A stretch of DNA of 64,000 nucleotides from Pseudogemmobacter hezensis (GCF_013155295.1 NZ_JABJXT010000013.1:62001-126000); one strand, 5' to 3'; shown: positions 9,366-19,599, counted from the first letter of the stretch. Made by a program: numbers and translations. The notes: generated by a model not told the origin, from the sequence alone.

Positions 9366-10574
9366 ATGGGCAAGACGCTTGCGCAATCGGCGGGATCCGG
9401 GGAAAGACGCAGCCGCAAAGATGATGCCTGGCATCAGGGCCCGGTCTGGGCGCTTGGCACCATGTCGGGCACCTCGCTGGATGGGGTCGATGCGGCGATG
9501 GTGCTGACCGACGGGCATGAGGTGCTGGAGTTCGGCCCCTCGGCCTTCCGCCCCTATAGCGCGGCTGAGCGTAGGGTGCTGCAGGCGGCACTTGGCCGCT
9601 GGCCGGGTGAGCCTGGCGTGACTGAGGCCGCCGAGATCGTCGAAACCGCCCATGCCGAGCTGATGGCGCGGTTTGACGGCGTGCAGATCGCGGGCTTTCA
9701 CGGCCAGACCCTGGCGCATGATCCCGATGGCCGCCTGCAGGGTGCAAGGCGCACGCATCAGGCGGGCAATGGCGCGCTTTTGGCCGATACGCTGGGGGTT
9801 CCGGTCGTGTGGGATTTCCGCACCGCCGATGTGGCTCTGGGCGGGCAGGGGGCACCGCTTGCGCCCTTCTATCACTTTGCTCTGGCGAAGAAGATCGGGG
9901 CCGGGCAGCCGCTGGCCTTTCTGAACCTGGGCGGCGTTGGCAATCTGACCTGGATCGATCCTGGTCTGCCGCAGCCTGAATCGGACGGCGCTTTGCTGGC
10001 CTTTGACACTGGCCCCGCCAATGCGCCGCTGAATGATCTGATGCAGGCACGCCTTGGCAAAACCCATGATGCGGGCGGCGAGGTGGCCGCGCGGGGCCGG
10101 GTGAAAAAGCCGCTGATCCAGCGCTTTTTGCGCCACCCCTATTTCCTGCGCATGCCGCCGAAATCGCTCGACCGGGATGCCTTTGACGATCTGGTGCAAT
10201 CGGTGCGCAGGCTGGATACCCCGGCGGCGGCGGCGACGCTGACGGCGGCCGCGGTCGAGGCGGTGGTGGCGGGGGCCGCGCATTTCCCGCGCCCGGTTTC
10301 GCGGCTGCTGGTCACTGGGGGCGGGCGGCACAATCCGGTGATGATGAAGGGGCTGGCAAAGTGGCTTGGCGCCCCGGTCGAGCCGGTCGAGGCGGCGGGC
10401 CTGGATGGTGACATGCTGGAGGCCCAGGCCTTTGCTTTCCTTGCGGTGCGGGTGGCGCGTGGGCTGGCGACCTCGGGGCCATCGACGACCGGGGTGGCGG
10501 CCCATGTCGGCGGCGGCACATTGTCGCGCCCTGATACGGCCGCCGATCTGACGGCTGATCCGGCCGCCGACTGA
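9366..10574 (+). CDS. anmK: Anhydro-N-acetylmuramic acid kinase
   Basis: A 402-residue cytoplasmic kinase that converts 1,6-anhydro-MurNAc from cell-wall turnover into MurNAc-6-phosphate. The ATP-binding block [14 protein letters not shown] is at about residues 31-45, [11 protein letters not shown] and [11 protein letters not shown] follow, and the C-terminal [12 protein letters not shown] block completes the family pattern. The ATG at 9366 was chosen for its AAGGAAAAG ribosome site. Divergent from tyrS, an arrangement common in Rhodobacteraceae. The C-terminal tail is slightly enriched in alternating Ala-Asp and has no known role. Confidence 0.94.
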   Translation: MGKTLAQSAGSGERRSRKDDAWHQGPVWALGTMSGTSLDGVDAAMVLTDGHEVLEFGPSAFRPYSAAERRVLQAALGRWPGEPGVTEAAEIVETAHAELMARFDGVQIAGFHGQTLAHDPDGRLQGARRTHQAGNGALLADTLGVPVVWDFRTADVALGGQGAPLAPFYHFALAKKIGAGQPLAFLNLGGVGNLTWIDPGLPQPESDGALLAFDTGPANAPLNDLMQARLGKTHDAGGEVAARGRVKKPLIQRFLRHPYFLRMPPKSLDRDAFDDLVQSVRRLDTPAAAATLTAAAVEAVVAGAAHFPRPVSRLLVTGGGRHNPVMMKGLAKWLGAPVEPVEAAGLDGDMLEAQAFAFLAVRVARGLATSGPSTTGVAAHVGGGTLSRPDTAADLTADPAAD

Positions 10575-10991
10575 GGGCCCCTGCATCCGTTCTGGCGCGG
10601 CGGCTTGCCGGGCCGGAACCGGGGCGGCCGAGAGTTACGCCTTTCATGGGGGGCTGTCCCAGAGGGTCTGCCTTAGGGGGGGCTGCCTTAGGGCGCGTGC
10701 CAAGCGGGTGGCCGCAGGTCAGGCTGCGGGCGGGCCTGGTCGGGCCTGGTCGGGGCGGGTCTGGCCGGGCGGAAGCGCCGACATCTCCCCGATAATCCCC
10801 CGGGGTCGTTCCCCCGACACTTCCTTGTGGTGGCCATACCGCACAGGTGATGTGCGCTATGGGCAATTGCTGCCGTTGGTTGATTTTTCAATAACACAAC
10901 ATAAATGACGACCGTTGCCCGGTGGCCTGCGAGGAAGATCGCGCCGCCAGGATCGGGCCCTGCGGGGTGTGTGTGGTGATGGATAACCAGT
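10575..10991. other. Intergenic region, no gene seen
   Basis: About 417 bases between anmK and the Hint-domain gene. It contains G-rich microrepeats (two adjacent copies of GGGCCTGGTC near 10736-10755) and a possible CCCCGA/TCGGGG-like hairpin near 10795-10825. The last ~120 bases are less GC-rich (TTGATTTTTCAATAACACAAC near 10875-10900) and probably hold the promoter of the Hint-domain gene. No coding sequence could be supported. Confidence 0.6.
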
Positions 10992-12056
10992 ATGGCAACC
11001 TTCGAATTCTTCATAACCGGCGCGCAAATCGGCACCTACAGCTGGGCCAATGGCCAGGGCAATGGCAACGAGATGGTCGTCACGGTCAGCGGTGTTCAGC
11101 CCCTTGGCACTGCGAATGATCTTTATCGGGTCGTGGTGACCCAGGCCAATGAGGGCGACACCTCATTTCGCAATGGGCAATGGGTCTCTGTCTATACCTG
11201 GTCGGAAAGCAACCCCGCCGGAACGCTGGTGCTAAGCCAGCTGAACCCGCAGGACGACATGTATCAGGGGCGCGCCTCTGGCCATAGCTATCAGATCTTC
11301 AGCTACAGCCAGAATGTCATCATTGACCTGCGTGGCGTCGGACAGGGCACGACCCATTACGGCGCCGAGCAGAATGAAGCGCTGAGCGAAAAGCTGCCCT
11401 TCAGCGGGTTGGCCAAAACGCCGCAAGAGCTGTTGCCGCCCGTCATCCCCTGTTTCGTTGACGGAACCGGCATCCTGACGCGGCGTGGCATGGTGCCCGT
11501 CGGTGAATTGCGCCCCGGCGACAAGGTCTGGACGCGTGGCCATGGGATGCAACCGATCCGCTGGATTGGCTCCAGCCAGACCTGTGGCATCGCGCATCTG
11601 GCCCCTGTGCGCTTTGCGGCGGGGGTGCTGGGCAATGAACGCCCGGTCTGGCTGTCGCAGCAGCATCGGGTGCTGTTGTCGGGCTGGCAGGCGCAGCTGA
11701 ACTTCGGCGAGGATGAGGTGCTGGTGGCGGCGCTGCATCTGGTCGATGGCGACCGGATCCGGCTGGAATCGCGCCCGCTGGTGCGTTACTGGCACATCGC
11801 CTGCGCCAGCCATCAGATCCTTTGCGCCGATGGCATGCTGGCTGAAAGCCTTTATCCCGGTCAGATGGCGGCGGCTGCAATGGCCCCCGAGGCCCGGGCA
11901 GAGCTGCAGGCGCTGTTCCCCGATCATTTCCCGCCGCAGCCTGAGCATAAGGCAGTGCCAGGCCTGCTGCGCCCGGCCCAAAAGGGGCATGCGGTGCCGC
12001 AAACCTCGCGGCCCTGTCTGAACCGTCGTGAGGCGGCGCTGTTCAGCCTGGACTGA
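10992..12056 (+). CDS. Hint-domain (Hedgehog/intein-type) protein
   Basis: A 354-residue protein. Residues 1-148 are a polar, beta-rich region of no family I recognise. From residue 152 there is a Hint_2-type domain: PCFVDGTGILT with Cys154 in the place of the self-cleavage nucleophile, then VGELRPGDKVWT, IRWIG, and the SQQHRVLL block with His225. Hint domains of this kind are abundant in Rhodobacteraceae at the C-terminal side of secreted or surface proteins and may cleave or ligate the flanking peptide. There is no signal peptide. About 50 residues after the domain end the protein. The ribosome site before 10992 is weak, so the start is less certain. Confidence 0.8.
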   Translation: MATFEFFITGAQIGTYSWANGQGNGNEMVVTVSGVQPLGTANDLYRVVVTQANEGDTSFRNGQWVSVYTWSESNPAGTLVLSQLNPQDDMYQGRASGHSYQIFSYSQNVIIDLRGVGQGTTHYGAEQNEALSEKLPFSGLAKTPQELLPPVIPCFVDGTGILTRRGMVPVGELRPGDKVWTRGHGMQPIRWIGSSQTCGIAHLAPVRFAAGVLGNERPVWLSQQHRVLLSGWQAQLNFGEDEVLVAALHLVDGDRIRLESRPLVRYWHIACASHQILCADGMLAESLYPGQMAAAAMAPEARAELQALFPDHFPPQPEHKAVPGLLRPAQKGHAVPQTSRPCLNRREAALFSLD

Positions 12057-12254
12057 GACGGCGGGGCACCGCGACGTGTGACCATAGCGACGGTGCGGCC
12101 ACTGCGACGGCGGGCAGCAGACCGATGTGGTTCAGCGGCAGCGTTGGCCTGGTGGCCAGAGCTGTTACCAAAGCTGCTGTCTCGCCAGAACTCTTGCCCG
12201 TCCAGAACTGCGTTCGGTCAAAGCGGCGGCGTAGCCAAAGCGGCGGCTGGCAGA

Positions 12255-12848
12255 TCAGGCGTTCAGGAAGATCGGCTCTGACTGGCCCAGGGCAAAGCGG
12301 CGCAGCGCCTCGGGGTAGAGGCGGTGTTCCTGCACCAGCACCCGTGCCGCCAGCGTATCGGCGGTGTCACCTTGCAGCACCGGAACCTGGGCCTGACCCA
12401 GGATCGGGCCATCATCCAGCACCGCCGTGACCTGATGCACGGTGCAGCCCGCCAGGGTGTCGCCTGCATCAAGCGCCCTTTGGTGGGTGTGAAGGCCTGG
12501 ATATTTGGGCAAAAGCGAGGGGTGGATGTTCAGCATCCTGCCCTCAAACCGGGCGACGAAATCAGGCGTCAGCACCCGCATAAAGCCCGCAAGGCAAAGG
12601 ATATCGGGCTCTGCGGCCTCGATATGGCGCAAAAGCGCGGCCTCAAATCCGGCGCGGTCTTTGCCAAAGGGGCGGTGATCGACGGCTGCGGTCGAAACCC
12701 CCGCCGCCCGCGCCTTTTCCAGCCCCGAAGCCGCCGGATCGTTCGAGGCCACCAGAACCGGACGTGCCGGATGGTCGCCGGTCATCGAATTGACCAGCGC
12801 CACCATATTCGAGCCACCCCCGGAAATCAGGATGGCGACGCGCTTCAC
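12255..12848 (-). CDS. purN: Phosphoribosylglycinamide formyltransferase PurN
   Basis: A 197-residue cytoplasmic enzyme that transfers the formyl group of 10-formyl-THF to GAR, the third step of purine synthesis. The phosphate-binding ISGGGSNM block is at residues 8-15, [10 protein letters not shown] and [12 protein letters not shown] contain the catalytic Asn and His, and [13 protein letters not shown] follows with the catalytic Asp. Its ATG overlaps the purM stop, so the two are translationally coupled. Length is normal. Confidence 0.95.
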   Translation of the reverse strand: MKRVAILISGGGSNMVALVNSMTGDHPARPVLVASNDPAASGLEKARAAGVSTAAVDHRPFGKDRAGFEAALLRHIEAAEPDILCLAGFMRVLTPDFVARFEGRMLNIHPSLLPKYPGLHTHQRALDAGDTLAGCTVHQVTAVLDDGPILGQAQVPVLQGDTADTLAARVLVQEHRLYPEALRRFALGQSEPIFLNA

Positions 12849-13930
12849 AACAGGCGTCCTTTGTAGATCACGCCTTCGCCGCCCGGCTGTTGCGCCACGA
12901 TGCGGCCCATGCGGACCGGCTCTTCGCCAGCCGCGCGCAGTTCTGCCTCAACCGCCTCGGCGCGCGCCGGGTCGACGACCAGCATCATGCCGATGCCGCA
13001 GTTGAAGGTTTTCAGGAGCTCTGGCTCGGACATGCCCGCCGTCTCGGCCAGCCAGCGGAACACCGCCGGAAGATCCCAGGTGGAAAGGTCGATCTCGCAG
13101 GCGAGACCGCCGGTTTCATCCGCAGCAGGCAGCACGCGGGGCGGGTTCTCGGTCAGGCCGCCGCCGGTGATATGGGCCAGGGCATGCACACCGCCCAGCC
13201 GCACTGCGGCCAGCGCCTGTTTGACGTAAAGCCGGGTAGGGGCCAGCAGCGCCTCGCCCAGGGTTGATTGCGCCCAGGGGCAGGGATCTGACCAGGACAG
13301 GCCCGAGATCTCGACCACTTTGCGCACGAAACTATAGCCGTTCGAGTGAACGCCGTTGGCGGGCAGGCCGATCAGCAGATCGCCCTCGGCAACGTCTGCG
13401 GGCAGGTGCTGGCCGCGCTCCATCGCGCCGACCGCAAAGCCTGCGAGGTCGAAATCGCCCTTGTGATACATGCCCGGCATCTCGGCGGTCTCGCCGCCAA
13501 TCAGCGCGCAACCCGAATCAGAGCAGCCTTTGGCAATGCCGCCGATGATGCGGGTCGCCTGATCGACATCCAGCTTGCCGGTGGCGAAATAATCAAGGAA
13601 GAACAGAGGCTCGGCGCCCTGGCAGACCAGGTCGTTGACGCACATGGCGACCAGATCAACGCCGATGGTGTCGACATTGTCGGTGTCGATGGCGATGCGC
13701 AGCTTGGTGCCGACACCGTCAGTGGCCGCGACCAGGATCGGATCCTGATAGCCCGCGCCCTTCAGGTCGAAAAGCGCCCCGAAGCCGCCCAGCCCCCCCA
13801 TCACGCCCGCGCGTGAGGTGGCTTTGGCGGCCGGTTTGATCCGGTCAACCAGACGGTTTCCGGCATCAATATCGACGCCCGCTGCCGCATAGGTCAGCCC
13901 TTGTTTTCCGGCATTCTCGCTGGTGGTCAT
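12845..13930 (-). CDS. purM: Phosphoribosylformylglycinamidine cyclo-ligase PurM
   Basis: A 361-residue AIR synthetase that closes the imidazole ring in the fifth step of purine synthesis. Family blocks visible are [16 protein letters not shown] near the N terminus, [21 protein letters not shown] and the C-terminal [12 protein letters not shown]. The ATG at 13930 was chosen over an in-frame start at 14047 because it matches the family N terminus and has a GGGAGACGGG ribosome site. Forms a two-gene operon with purN through a 4-base overlap. Confidence 0.95.
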   Translation of the reverse strand: MTTSENAGKQGLTYAAAGVDIDAGNRLVDRIKPAAKATSRAGVMGGLGGFGALFDLKGAGYQDPILVAATDGVGTKLRIAIDTDNVDTIGVDLVAMCVNDLVCQGAEPLFFLDYFATGKLDVDQATRIIGGIAKGCSDSGCALIGGETAEMPGMYHKGDFDLAGFAVGAMERGQHLPADVAEGDLLIGLPANGVHSNGYSFVRKVVEISGLSWSDPCPWAQSTLGEALLAPTRLYVKQALAAVRLGGVHALAHITGGGLTENPPRVLPAADETGGLACEIDLSTWDLPAVFRWLAETAGMSEPELLKTFNCGIGMMLVVDPARAEAVEAELRAAGEEPVRMGRIVAQQPGGEGVIYKGRLL

Positions 13931-14189
13931 TTGCCCGTCTCCCGGCCCGCTGATCGGATACGCCCGCTTAGACCAAAGCCCGGCAAAGCGCAACGCAACG
14001 TAAAGCGGAGCGGCGCGGCCTTTGCAGCGATTGGCCCCGGCAGGCATCCGGTTTGTGCAGGCTGCGCGCGGTGGCGGCTGTCTCTGGCCCTGGGCATCTT
14101 GCGGGATGTCTGGCCGGGGGCGAATCAGCCGGTCAGATCCGGCGCAACCAGAGAAAATCCCGTCCGCCAGTACAACGCGCTGATTTGAT

Positions 14190-14266
14190 TGGTGATCCCG
14201 ACAGGATTTGAACCTGTAACCTGCCCCTTAGGAGGGGGCTGCTCTATCCAGTTGAGCCACGGGACC
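14190..14266 (-). tRNA. tRNA-Arg (anticodon CCT)
   Basis: A 77-base cloverleaf: acceptor stem GGTCCCG with CGGGATC (one G-U pair), D arm GCTC/GAGC, anticodon stem GCCCC/GGGGC with loop CTCCTAA (anticodon CCT), T arm ACAGG/CCTGT with TTCAAAT loop, discriminator A and an encoded CCA. It reads AGG codons, which are rare in high-GC alphaproteobacteria. It lies between purM and the M3 peptidase gene with no integrase beside it. Confidence 0.95.
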
Positions 14267-14420
14267 AGCCAGGCTCTCAATGCACAACTTTGCCTGGAAT
14301 GACAACCATTCTCGGGCATTCTCAGCCCGCGCCCCGCAGTCCCGGGGGCAATAGGGGCCTGCGATGGCGGCAGATGTAATCCCGGGCGGGTCCTGGTGCA
14401 GAGCCGCCCGGGGGATGTGG

Positions 14421-16430
14421 TCAGGCAGGTTCCAGCAGGCCACGACCGCGCAGCAGCGCCTCGACCCCGGGCATAGAGCCACGGAACTGACGATACAGGC
14501 TTTCGGCATCCTGCGAGCCACCGGCCGAGAGGATGAATTTCTCAAGCCGCGCCGCTGTTGCCGGATCAAAGGCGTCGCCGGTTTCCTCAAAGGCGGCGAA
14601 GGCGTCGGCATCCATCACTTCTGACCACATGTAGCTGTAATAGCCCGAGGAATAACCGTCGCCCGAGAATACATGCGAAAACTGCGGCGTTGCGTGGCGC
14701 ATCACGATTGCATGCGGCAGGCCCAGCTCTGCCAGGACGGCGGCCTGTTTCTGCATCGGATCCTGGGGCGCGGGGCCAGAGTGGAACTCCAGATCCACCA
14801 TGGCCGAGGCGATGAATTCAACTGTGGCAAAGGCCTGGTCATAGGTGGCCGCGCCCAAAAGCCGGGCCTGCAAATCGGCGGGCATCGGCGCGCCGGTTTG
14901 GTAGTGGCGGGCGTATTGTTCCAGCACCTCGGGCACCTCAAGCCAGTGCTCATAAAGCTGGCTGGGCAGCTCGACGAAGTCCCGCGCCACGCTGGTGCCA
15001 GAAATGAAACCATAGGTCACATCCGACAGCATCTGATGCAGCGCATGGCCAAATTCGTGGAACAGCGTGCGGGCATCGTCATAGGACAGCAGGCAGGGGT
15101 CACCCTTGGCGAAATTGCACACATTCACCACGATCGGGCGCTGCTCGCCGCCCAGTTTGCGCTGGCTGCGCATCGCCGAGCACCATGCCCCCGAGCGTTT
15201 TGAGCCCCGCGCGAAGTAATCGCCCAGGAATACCGCGATATGGCGGCCGTTCCGGGTGACCTCCCAGCCGCGCACGTCGGGGTGATAGAAGGGGCCGTCG
15301 ATCTCGCGGAACTCCAGCCCGAAAAGCCGCGTCGCGCAGCCAAACATCGCCGCCAGCATCGCATCGAGCGAGAGATAGGGCTTGATCGCCGCCTCATCGA
15401 GGTCGTGCTCGGCCTTGCGGCGTTTTTCAGAGTAATAGCGCCAGTCCCAGGGTTCCAATGCGCCCTGAATGCCGTCTTTGTGCAGCATATCCGCCAGAAC
15501 CGCTGCATCCGCCTCGGCTTTTGCTTTGGCCGGGGCCCAGACCCGCATCAGAAGATCGCGCACCGCGGCGGGTGTTTTCGCCATCTCTGGTTCCAGCTTG
15601 AAATGCGCGAAATCGGCATAGCCCAGCAGATGCGCCCGTTCTTCGCGCAGGCGCAGCGTCTCGGCGGCGATTGCGCGGTTGTCGGTGGCACCGCCATTCG
15701 CGCCGCGCGAGATCCAGGCCTGCCATGCCTTCTGGCGCAAAGCCCGGCGCGGCGAGAATTGCAAAAACGGTACGATCAGCGAGCGGTTCAGCGTGATCAC
15801 CGGGCCAAGCCCGCGATCCGCCCCCGCCGCGCGGGAGGCGGCAATCAGGAAGTCGGGCAGGCCTTCCAGATCCTCTTCGGCCAGCTCCATGAACCAGGAA
15901 CGCTCATCGGCCAGCAGGTTCTGGCTGAACTGGGTGCCAAGGCTGGCAAGGCGCGATTTGACTGCCGTCAGCCGGGCGGCGGCATCGCCCTCAAGCCCCG
16001 CGCCAGAGCGCAGGAACATCTGGTGATAAAGTTCAAGCACCCGCAGCTGTTCGGCATTCAGGCCAAGGCTGTCATGGGTCTGCCAAAGGGCGGAGATCTT
16101 CGCAAAAAGCGCCTTGTTATTGGTGACTTCGCTGGAAAAGGCGCTCAGTTTCGGCGCCAGATCGCGCTGCAAGGCCTCACGTGCGTCATTGGAATCGGCG
16201 CCCGCCAGGTTGTAAAACAGCCCCGCCACCTGATCCAGTTCATGCTCGGCCAGTTCAAGCGCCTCGATCACCCCGGCGAAATCGGTGGCATCGCCCCCGG
16301 CAATCGCCTGGATCCGGCCCCGCGCGGCGTCAAGTGCGGCGTCAAAGGCCGGGCCGAAATCCTCATCCCGGATCCTGGCAAAAGGCGGCAGCCCGAAAGG
16401 CGTATCCCATTTTTCCAGCAAAACAGTCAT
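14421..16430 (-). CDS. M3 family metallopeptidase (oligopeptidase A / dipeptidyl carboxypeptidase type)
   Basis: A 669-residue cytoplasmic zinc peptidase. The HEFGH zinc motif is at residues 458-462, with the downstream glutamate ligand in the region ELPSQLYEHW. It has no signal peptide. M3 enzymes cut short peptides and take part in protein turnover; in this family Dcp removes C-terminal dipeptides and OpdA cleaves internally, and sequence alone does not fully separate them, although the N terminus looks Dcp-like. The ATG at 16430 was preferred to an upstream in-frame start at 16532 because it matches the family start. Downstream of the amino acid transporter genes and 108 bases from them. 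Confidence 0.9.
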   Translation of the reverse strand: MTVLLEKWDTPFGLPPFARIRDEDFGPAFDAALDAARGRIQAIAGGDATDFAGVIEALELAEHELDQVAGLFYNLAGADSNDAREALQRDLAPKLSAFSSEVTNNKALFAKISALWQTHDSLGLNAEQLRVLELYHQMFLRSGAGLEGDAAARLTAVKSRLASLGTQFSQNLLADERSWFMELAEEDLEGLPDFLIAASRAAGADRGLGPVITLNRSLIVPFLQFSPRRALRQKAWQAWISRGANGGATDNRAIAAETLRLREERAHLLGYADFAHFKLEPEMAKTPAAVRDLLMRVWAPAKAKAEADAAVLADMLHKDGIQGALEPWDWRYYSEKRRKAEHDLDEAAIKPYLSLDAMLAAMFGCATRLFGLEFREIDGPFYHPDVRGWEVTRNGRHIAVFLGDYFARGSKRSGAWCSAMRSQRKLGGEQRPIVVNVCNFAKGDPCLLSYDDARTLFHEFGHALHQMLSDVTYGFISGTSVARDFVELPSQLYEHWLEVPEVLEQYARHYQTGAPMPADLQARLLGAATYDQAFATVEFIASAMVDLEFHSGPAPQDPMQKQAAVLAELGLPHAIVMRHATPQFSHVFSGDGYSSGYYSYMWSEVMDADAFAAFEETGDAFDPATAARLEKFILSAGGSQDAESLYRQFRGSMPGVEALLRGRGLLEPA

Positions 16431-16538
16431 CGTCACACTCCGCCTTTCAGATTTCGTCTTTTCATAAATATCCCGGGAAAGGTGCGCCGCAAGGGGAGAG
16501 GGCGACAGAGTCTGCAAAAGCCGCGCCTGCAAAAGCCG

Positions 16539-17399
16539 CTAGCGCGGGGGGGCACGTTTCAGCCACCGCTCCAGCCCGCGCAGCATCAGCGAAAGGCCCA
16601 GCGTCATCGTCAGATAAAGCATCGCCGCGACATTATAGGTCTCCATATAGCGGAAATTCTGCGAGACCGCGATTTTCGCCAGCTGCGCAATATCGGTCAC
16701 CCCCAGGATCGCCACCAGCGAGCTGTCTTTCACCATCGCAATGAAATCATTGCCGAAAGGCGGCAGGATTATTCGGAATGCCTGGGGGAATATGACCAGC
16801 CGAAAGCGCTGCCAGCGGCTAAGGCCCAGGGCCTGGGCGGCCTCGCTCTGGCCTGCGTCAACCGCCTCGATTCCGGCGCGGAATATCTCGGCCAGAAAGG
16901 CGCTATAGGCCAGGATCAGCGCCAGCACCGCCCGCCACAACAGCGGCACATCGCGGCTGTTGAGGGGCTCGGCCCCGAAAACCGCCGTCAGGGCATTCAG
17001 CCCGGCAATCAGCATGGGCGTCAGCGCGAAAGCCACATAAAGCAGCAGCACAAGGATCGGCAGGCCGCGGATCAGCTCGATATAAAAGCGTGAGATCTGC
17101 CGCAGCCAGACCGCGCGTGACATCGCCATCGCGGCCAGGCCAAGCCCCAGAACACAGGCCCCCAGATAAGCGACGACCGAGACCATGGCCGTGATCCAGA
17201 TCCCGCCTGACAGCATCGAAAGCGCCGCCTTGTAGTGGCTGTCTGACAGCACGCCGAAAATTCCCGCGCCCAGCAAAAGCCCCATGGCCAGCAGCCACCA
17301 GGGGAAATCTGCGGGCGCATCCTGTTTTTTGCCTGTCACGGTTTTCTCTTGCCTGTTACGCCCGCCGCCTGTCTCTGGGGCCAGGTCTGGGGAAATCAT
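16539..17399 (-). CDS. Polar amino acid ABC transporter permease (HisM/GlnP type)
   Basis: A 286-residue inner-membrane permease. A cytoplasmic N-terminal tail of about 30 residues precedes membrane segments. The EAA loop GIEAVDAGQSEAAQALGLSRWQRF (its key residues E, G, A and the GLS motif) and the FIELIRGLPILVLL type segment place it in the His/Glu/Gln/Arg/opine permease family. It follows the binding protein gene by 15 bases. No cognate ATPase is encoded next to it, so the ATPase must be encoded elsewhere or be shared. Confidence 0.88.
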   Translation of the reverse strand: MISPDLAPETGGGRNRQEKTVTGKKQDAPADFPWWLLAMGLLLGAGIFGVLSDSHYKAALSMLSGGIWITAMVSVVAYLGACVLGLGLAAMAMSRAVWLRQISRFYIELIRGLPILVLLLYVAFALTPMLIAGLNALTAVFGAEPLNSRDVPLLWRAVLALILAYSAFLAEIFRAGIEAVDAGQSEAAQALGLSRWQRFRLVIFPQAFRIILPPFGNDFIAMVKDSSLVAILGVTDIAQLAKIAVSQNFRYMETYNVAAMLYLTMTLGLSLMLRGLERWLKRAPPR

Positions 17400-17414
17400 C
17401 GCCGCAAACGCGGC

Positions 17415-18275
17415 CTATTCCTCGAACTGCGCCTCAAAGAACCATTTGCGGTTCAGCGCAGAGAGCGTGCCATCTGCCATCATCTCATGGATGGCCGCAT
17501 CGAAAGGGGCCACCAGATCTGAGCCTTTAGGGAAGATAAAGCCGAATTCCTCGGCGCCGATCGGCGTGCCGATGATCTTCAGCGCCCCGCCAGAGGCATC
17601 GACATAGCCATGCGCGGCGGTGCTGTCGGACAGCGCCAGATCGACATCGCCAGCCCGCAGCGCCGCAAGGCCCGCGCCGAATGTCTCAAATTTCAGGATG
17701 CGCGGGTCGTCCTCGGTGCTGTTCAGCACATCATAGACGCCGATATAGAAAGGGGTCGTGCCGGGCTGGGCGGCCATCAGCAGCTTCGGATCGGCGGCGA
17801 AAGAGGCGGCATCGGTGAAACGTGTCTCATCGGCGCGCACCACCATCAGCATCTCTGACAGCATATAGGGGGTTGAGAAGTCGACAGCCTCCATCCGGTC
17901 CTCGCGGATGGTGATGCCATTCATCGCCATGTCATATTGCCCGGCACTGATGGCGGGGATCATCGCATCCCAGCTGGTGTTTTCATATTTCACCACCAGG
18001 TTCAGCCGTTTGGCGATCTCGGCCACCGCGTCATATTCCCAGCCGACAGCCATGCCCCCGGTATCCAGGAACTGCAAAGGCCGATAGGTATTCTCGGTCG
18101 CAACCACGATCTCGCGCCCGCCAAGGTCTGGCAGCTTGCCTGCCGCCCCGCCATCCGCGGTTTCTGCGCCCGCCAGCATCGGGGCCAGCATCGGGGCCAG
18201 CGCGAGGCTTGCGATGCCAAATCCCGTCAGAGTCAGCTGCCGCATAAGGCCCCGGATCGTGGTGGAAATATTCAT
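17415..18275 (-). CDS. Polar amino acid ABC transporter substrate-binding protein (SBP_bac_3)
   Basis: A 286-residue periplasmic binding protein. The signal peptide spans about residues 1-36 and includes a short repeat ([13 protein letters not shown]). The mature part shows the SBP_bac_3 blocks [45 protein letters not shown] and [19 protein letters not shown]-like sequence. The start at 18275 was chosen over one at 18377 because it begins the signal peptide. It works with the permease downstream. Ligand probably a polar or basic amino acid. Confidence 0.88.
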   Translation of the reverse strand: MNISTTIRGLMRQLTLTGFGIASLALAPMLAPMLAGAETADGGAAGKLPDLGGREIVVATENTYRPLQFLDTGGMAVGWEYDAVAEIAKRLNLVVKYENTSWDAMIPAISAGQYDMAMNGITIREDRMEAVDFSTPYMLSEMLMVVRADETRFTDAASFAADPKLLMAAQPGTTPFYIGVYDVLNSTEDDPRILKFETFGAGLAALRAGDVDLALSDSTAAHGYVDASGGALKIIGTPIGAEEFGFIFPKGSDLVAPFDAAIHEMMADGTLSALNRKWFFEAQFEE

Positions 18276-18452
18276 CTGGCTTTCCTCGTCTGGTGCCTGT
18301 CGCCTGGGGCCGATGGTCTGGCAATGGCGGCGACTATGCCGCGCAGGGCAGGGGCTGGCAAGGGCAGGGGCGGGCAAGGGCAGCGGGCGGCCCTCGCCGT
18401 CGCATCAGGCCCGGCTGGCAATTCCGCCGGGCCTGTCGCGCCTGTCGCGCTG

Positions 18453-19490
18453 TCAGCCGCCACAGGCCGCGCAGCCCTTGCGCTTTTTCACGCGGATCAT
18501 CCGGGTCTGCGCATAAAGCGCATCATGGATCATCAACCGCCCCATCAGCCCTTCGCCCGCCTGGGTGATATGTTTGATGGCCTCAAGCGCCATCATCGCG
18601 CCGATCACCCCGGGAAGGGGGGCAACCACCCCCGCCTCGGCGCAAGAGGGCACCAGGCCAGGTGCCGGGGTCTCGGGGAACACGCATTCATAACAGGGGC
18701 CGCCACGGGCCGGATCCCAGAGGGAAAGCTGCCCCTCCCATTGGGTCATCGCGCCCGAGATCAGCGGCTTTTCCAGCGCCGCACAGCAGCGGTTGACCAG
18801 ATAGCGGGTGGCGAAATTGTCGCTGCCATCCAGCACCAGATCGTAATCGGCAATCAGCGCCCCGGCCACGCCCTCATCAAGGCGGCGGTGATAGGGGCGG
18901 ATCTCGATGAAAGGGTTCAGCGCCCGCATGGCGGCCTCGGCGGAAAACACCTTGGGCATGCCCAGCGAGGCCTCGCGGTGGATCACCTGGCGTTGCAGAT
19001 TGCTGGCCTCGACCAGGTCATCGTCAATCACCCCGATGGTGCCCACCCCGGCGCCCGCCAGATATTGCAACACAGGCGAGCCCAGGCCCCCCGCACCCAC
19101 CACCAGCACCCGCGCCGCCTTCAGCCGCTGCTGGCCCTGGCCGCCGATTTCCCGCAGGAAGATATGGCGGGCATAGCGCTCGACCTCGGGCTTTGTGAAG
19201 GGGCCGCTTTCGTCGGGGGCAGGCCCGGGCGCGGGCTCTGTGCGGCTGGCCTTTTTGCGCAGCCAGCCAAGCCCCAGCCGATAGGCCTGAAAGGCAAGGA
19301 TCACGCTGCCGATGGTCAGCCAAAAGCGCAGATCGGTGCCCGCGCTTGCGCTGAGCCTGTCGATACCCGTCAGCGCCACCGCAATCAGCGTGGCCAGCCA
19401 GATCCCGCAGGCCGCCAAAAGGCCGGACAGGCCGCGCCCCATCGCCCAGGCCAGCGCCAGAATGAGGATCGAAATCGCCGCGCCAATCAT
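18453..19490 (-). CDS. ThiF/MoeB/HesA E1-like adenylyltransferase with N-terminal membrane anchor
   Basis: A 345-residue protein. Residues 1-75 contain three hydrophobic stretches (about 3-18, 22-42 and 58-76) that look like membrane segments. Residues 100-345 are an E1-like domain: nucleotide loop GAGGLGS at 132-138, LQRQVIHRE, DGSDNFATRYLVN, and two zinc CxxC pairs, CYEC and the C-terminal CAACGG. E1-like enzymes adenylate the C terminus of a ubiquitin-fold sulphur carrier such as ThiS or MoaD. Membrane anchoring is unusual for MoeB/ThiF. No rhodanese domain and no carrier gene is seen beside it. It is followed on the same strand by the SBP gene and preceded by dut. Confidence 0.85.
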   Translation of the reverse strand: MIGAAISILILALAWAMGRGLSGLLAACGIWLATLIAVALTGIDRLSASAGTDLRFWLTIGSVILAFQAYRLGLGWLRKKASRTEPAPGPAPDESGPFTKPEVERYARHIFLREIGGQGQQRLKAARVLVVGAGGLGSPVLQYLAGAGVGTIGVIDDDLVEASNLQRQVIHREASLGMPKVFSAEAAMRALNPFIEIRPYHRRLDEGVAGALIADYDLVLDGSDNFATRYLVNRCCAALEKPLISGAMTQWEGQLSLWDPARGGPCYECVFPETPAPGLVPSCAEAGVVAPLPGVIGAMMALEAIKHITQAGEGLMGRLMIHDALYAQTRMIRVKKRKGCAACGG

Positions 19491-19599
19491 CGAAAATCAC
19501 CGATCCGTTCGGGGTTCCGCATCGCTCGGGCCGGTATCAGGGCCAGCCAATGCGGCCCCGGTCCATTGCCCGTATCGCCAATCTGCCAGCCGTCAGTCG

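Noticed and set aside
9300-10586. TyrS extended upstream to 10586
   Set aside because: The extension is antisense to anmK and has no synthetase sequence; TyrS begins at 9299.
10922-11119. Short gene overlapping the start of the Hint-domain gene
   Set aside because: Out of frame with the Hint gene, no family pattern and no separate ribosome site.
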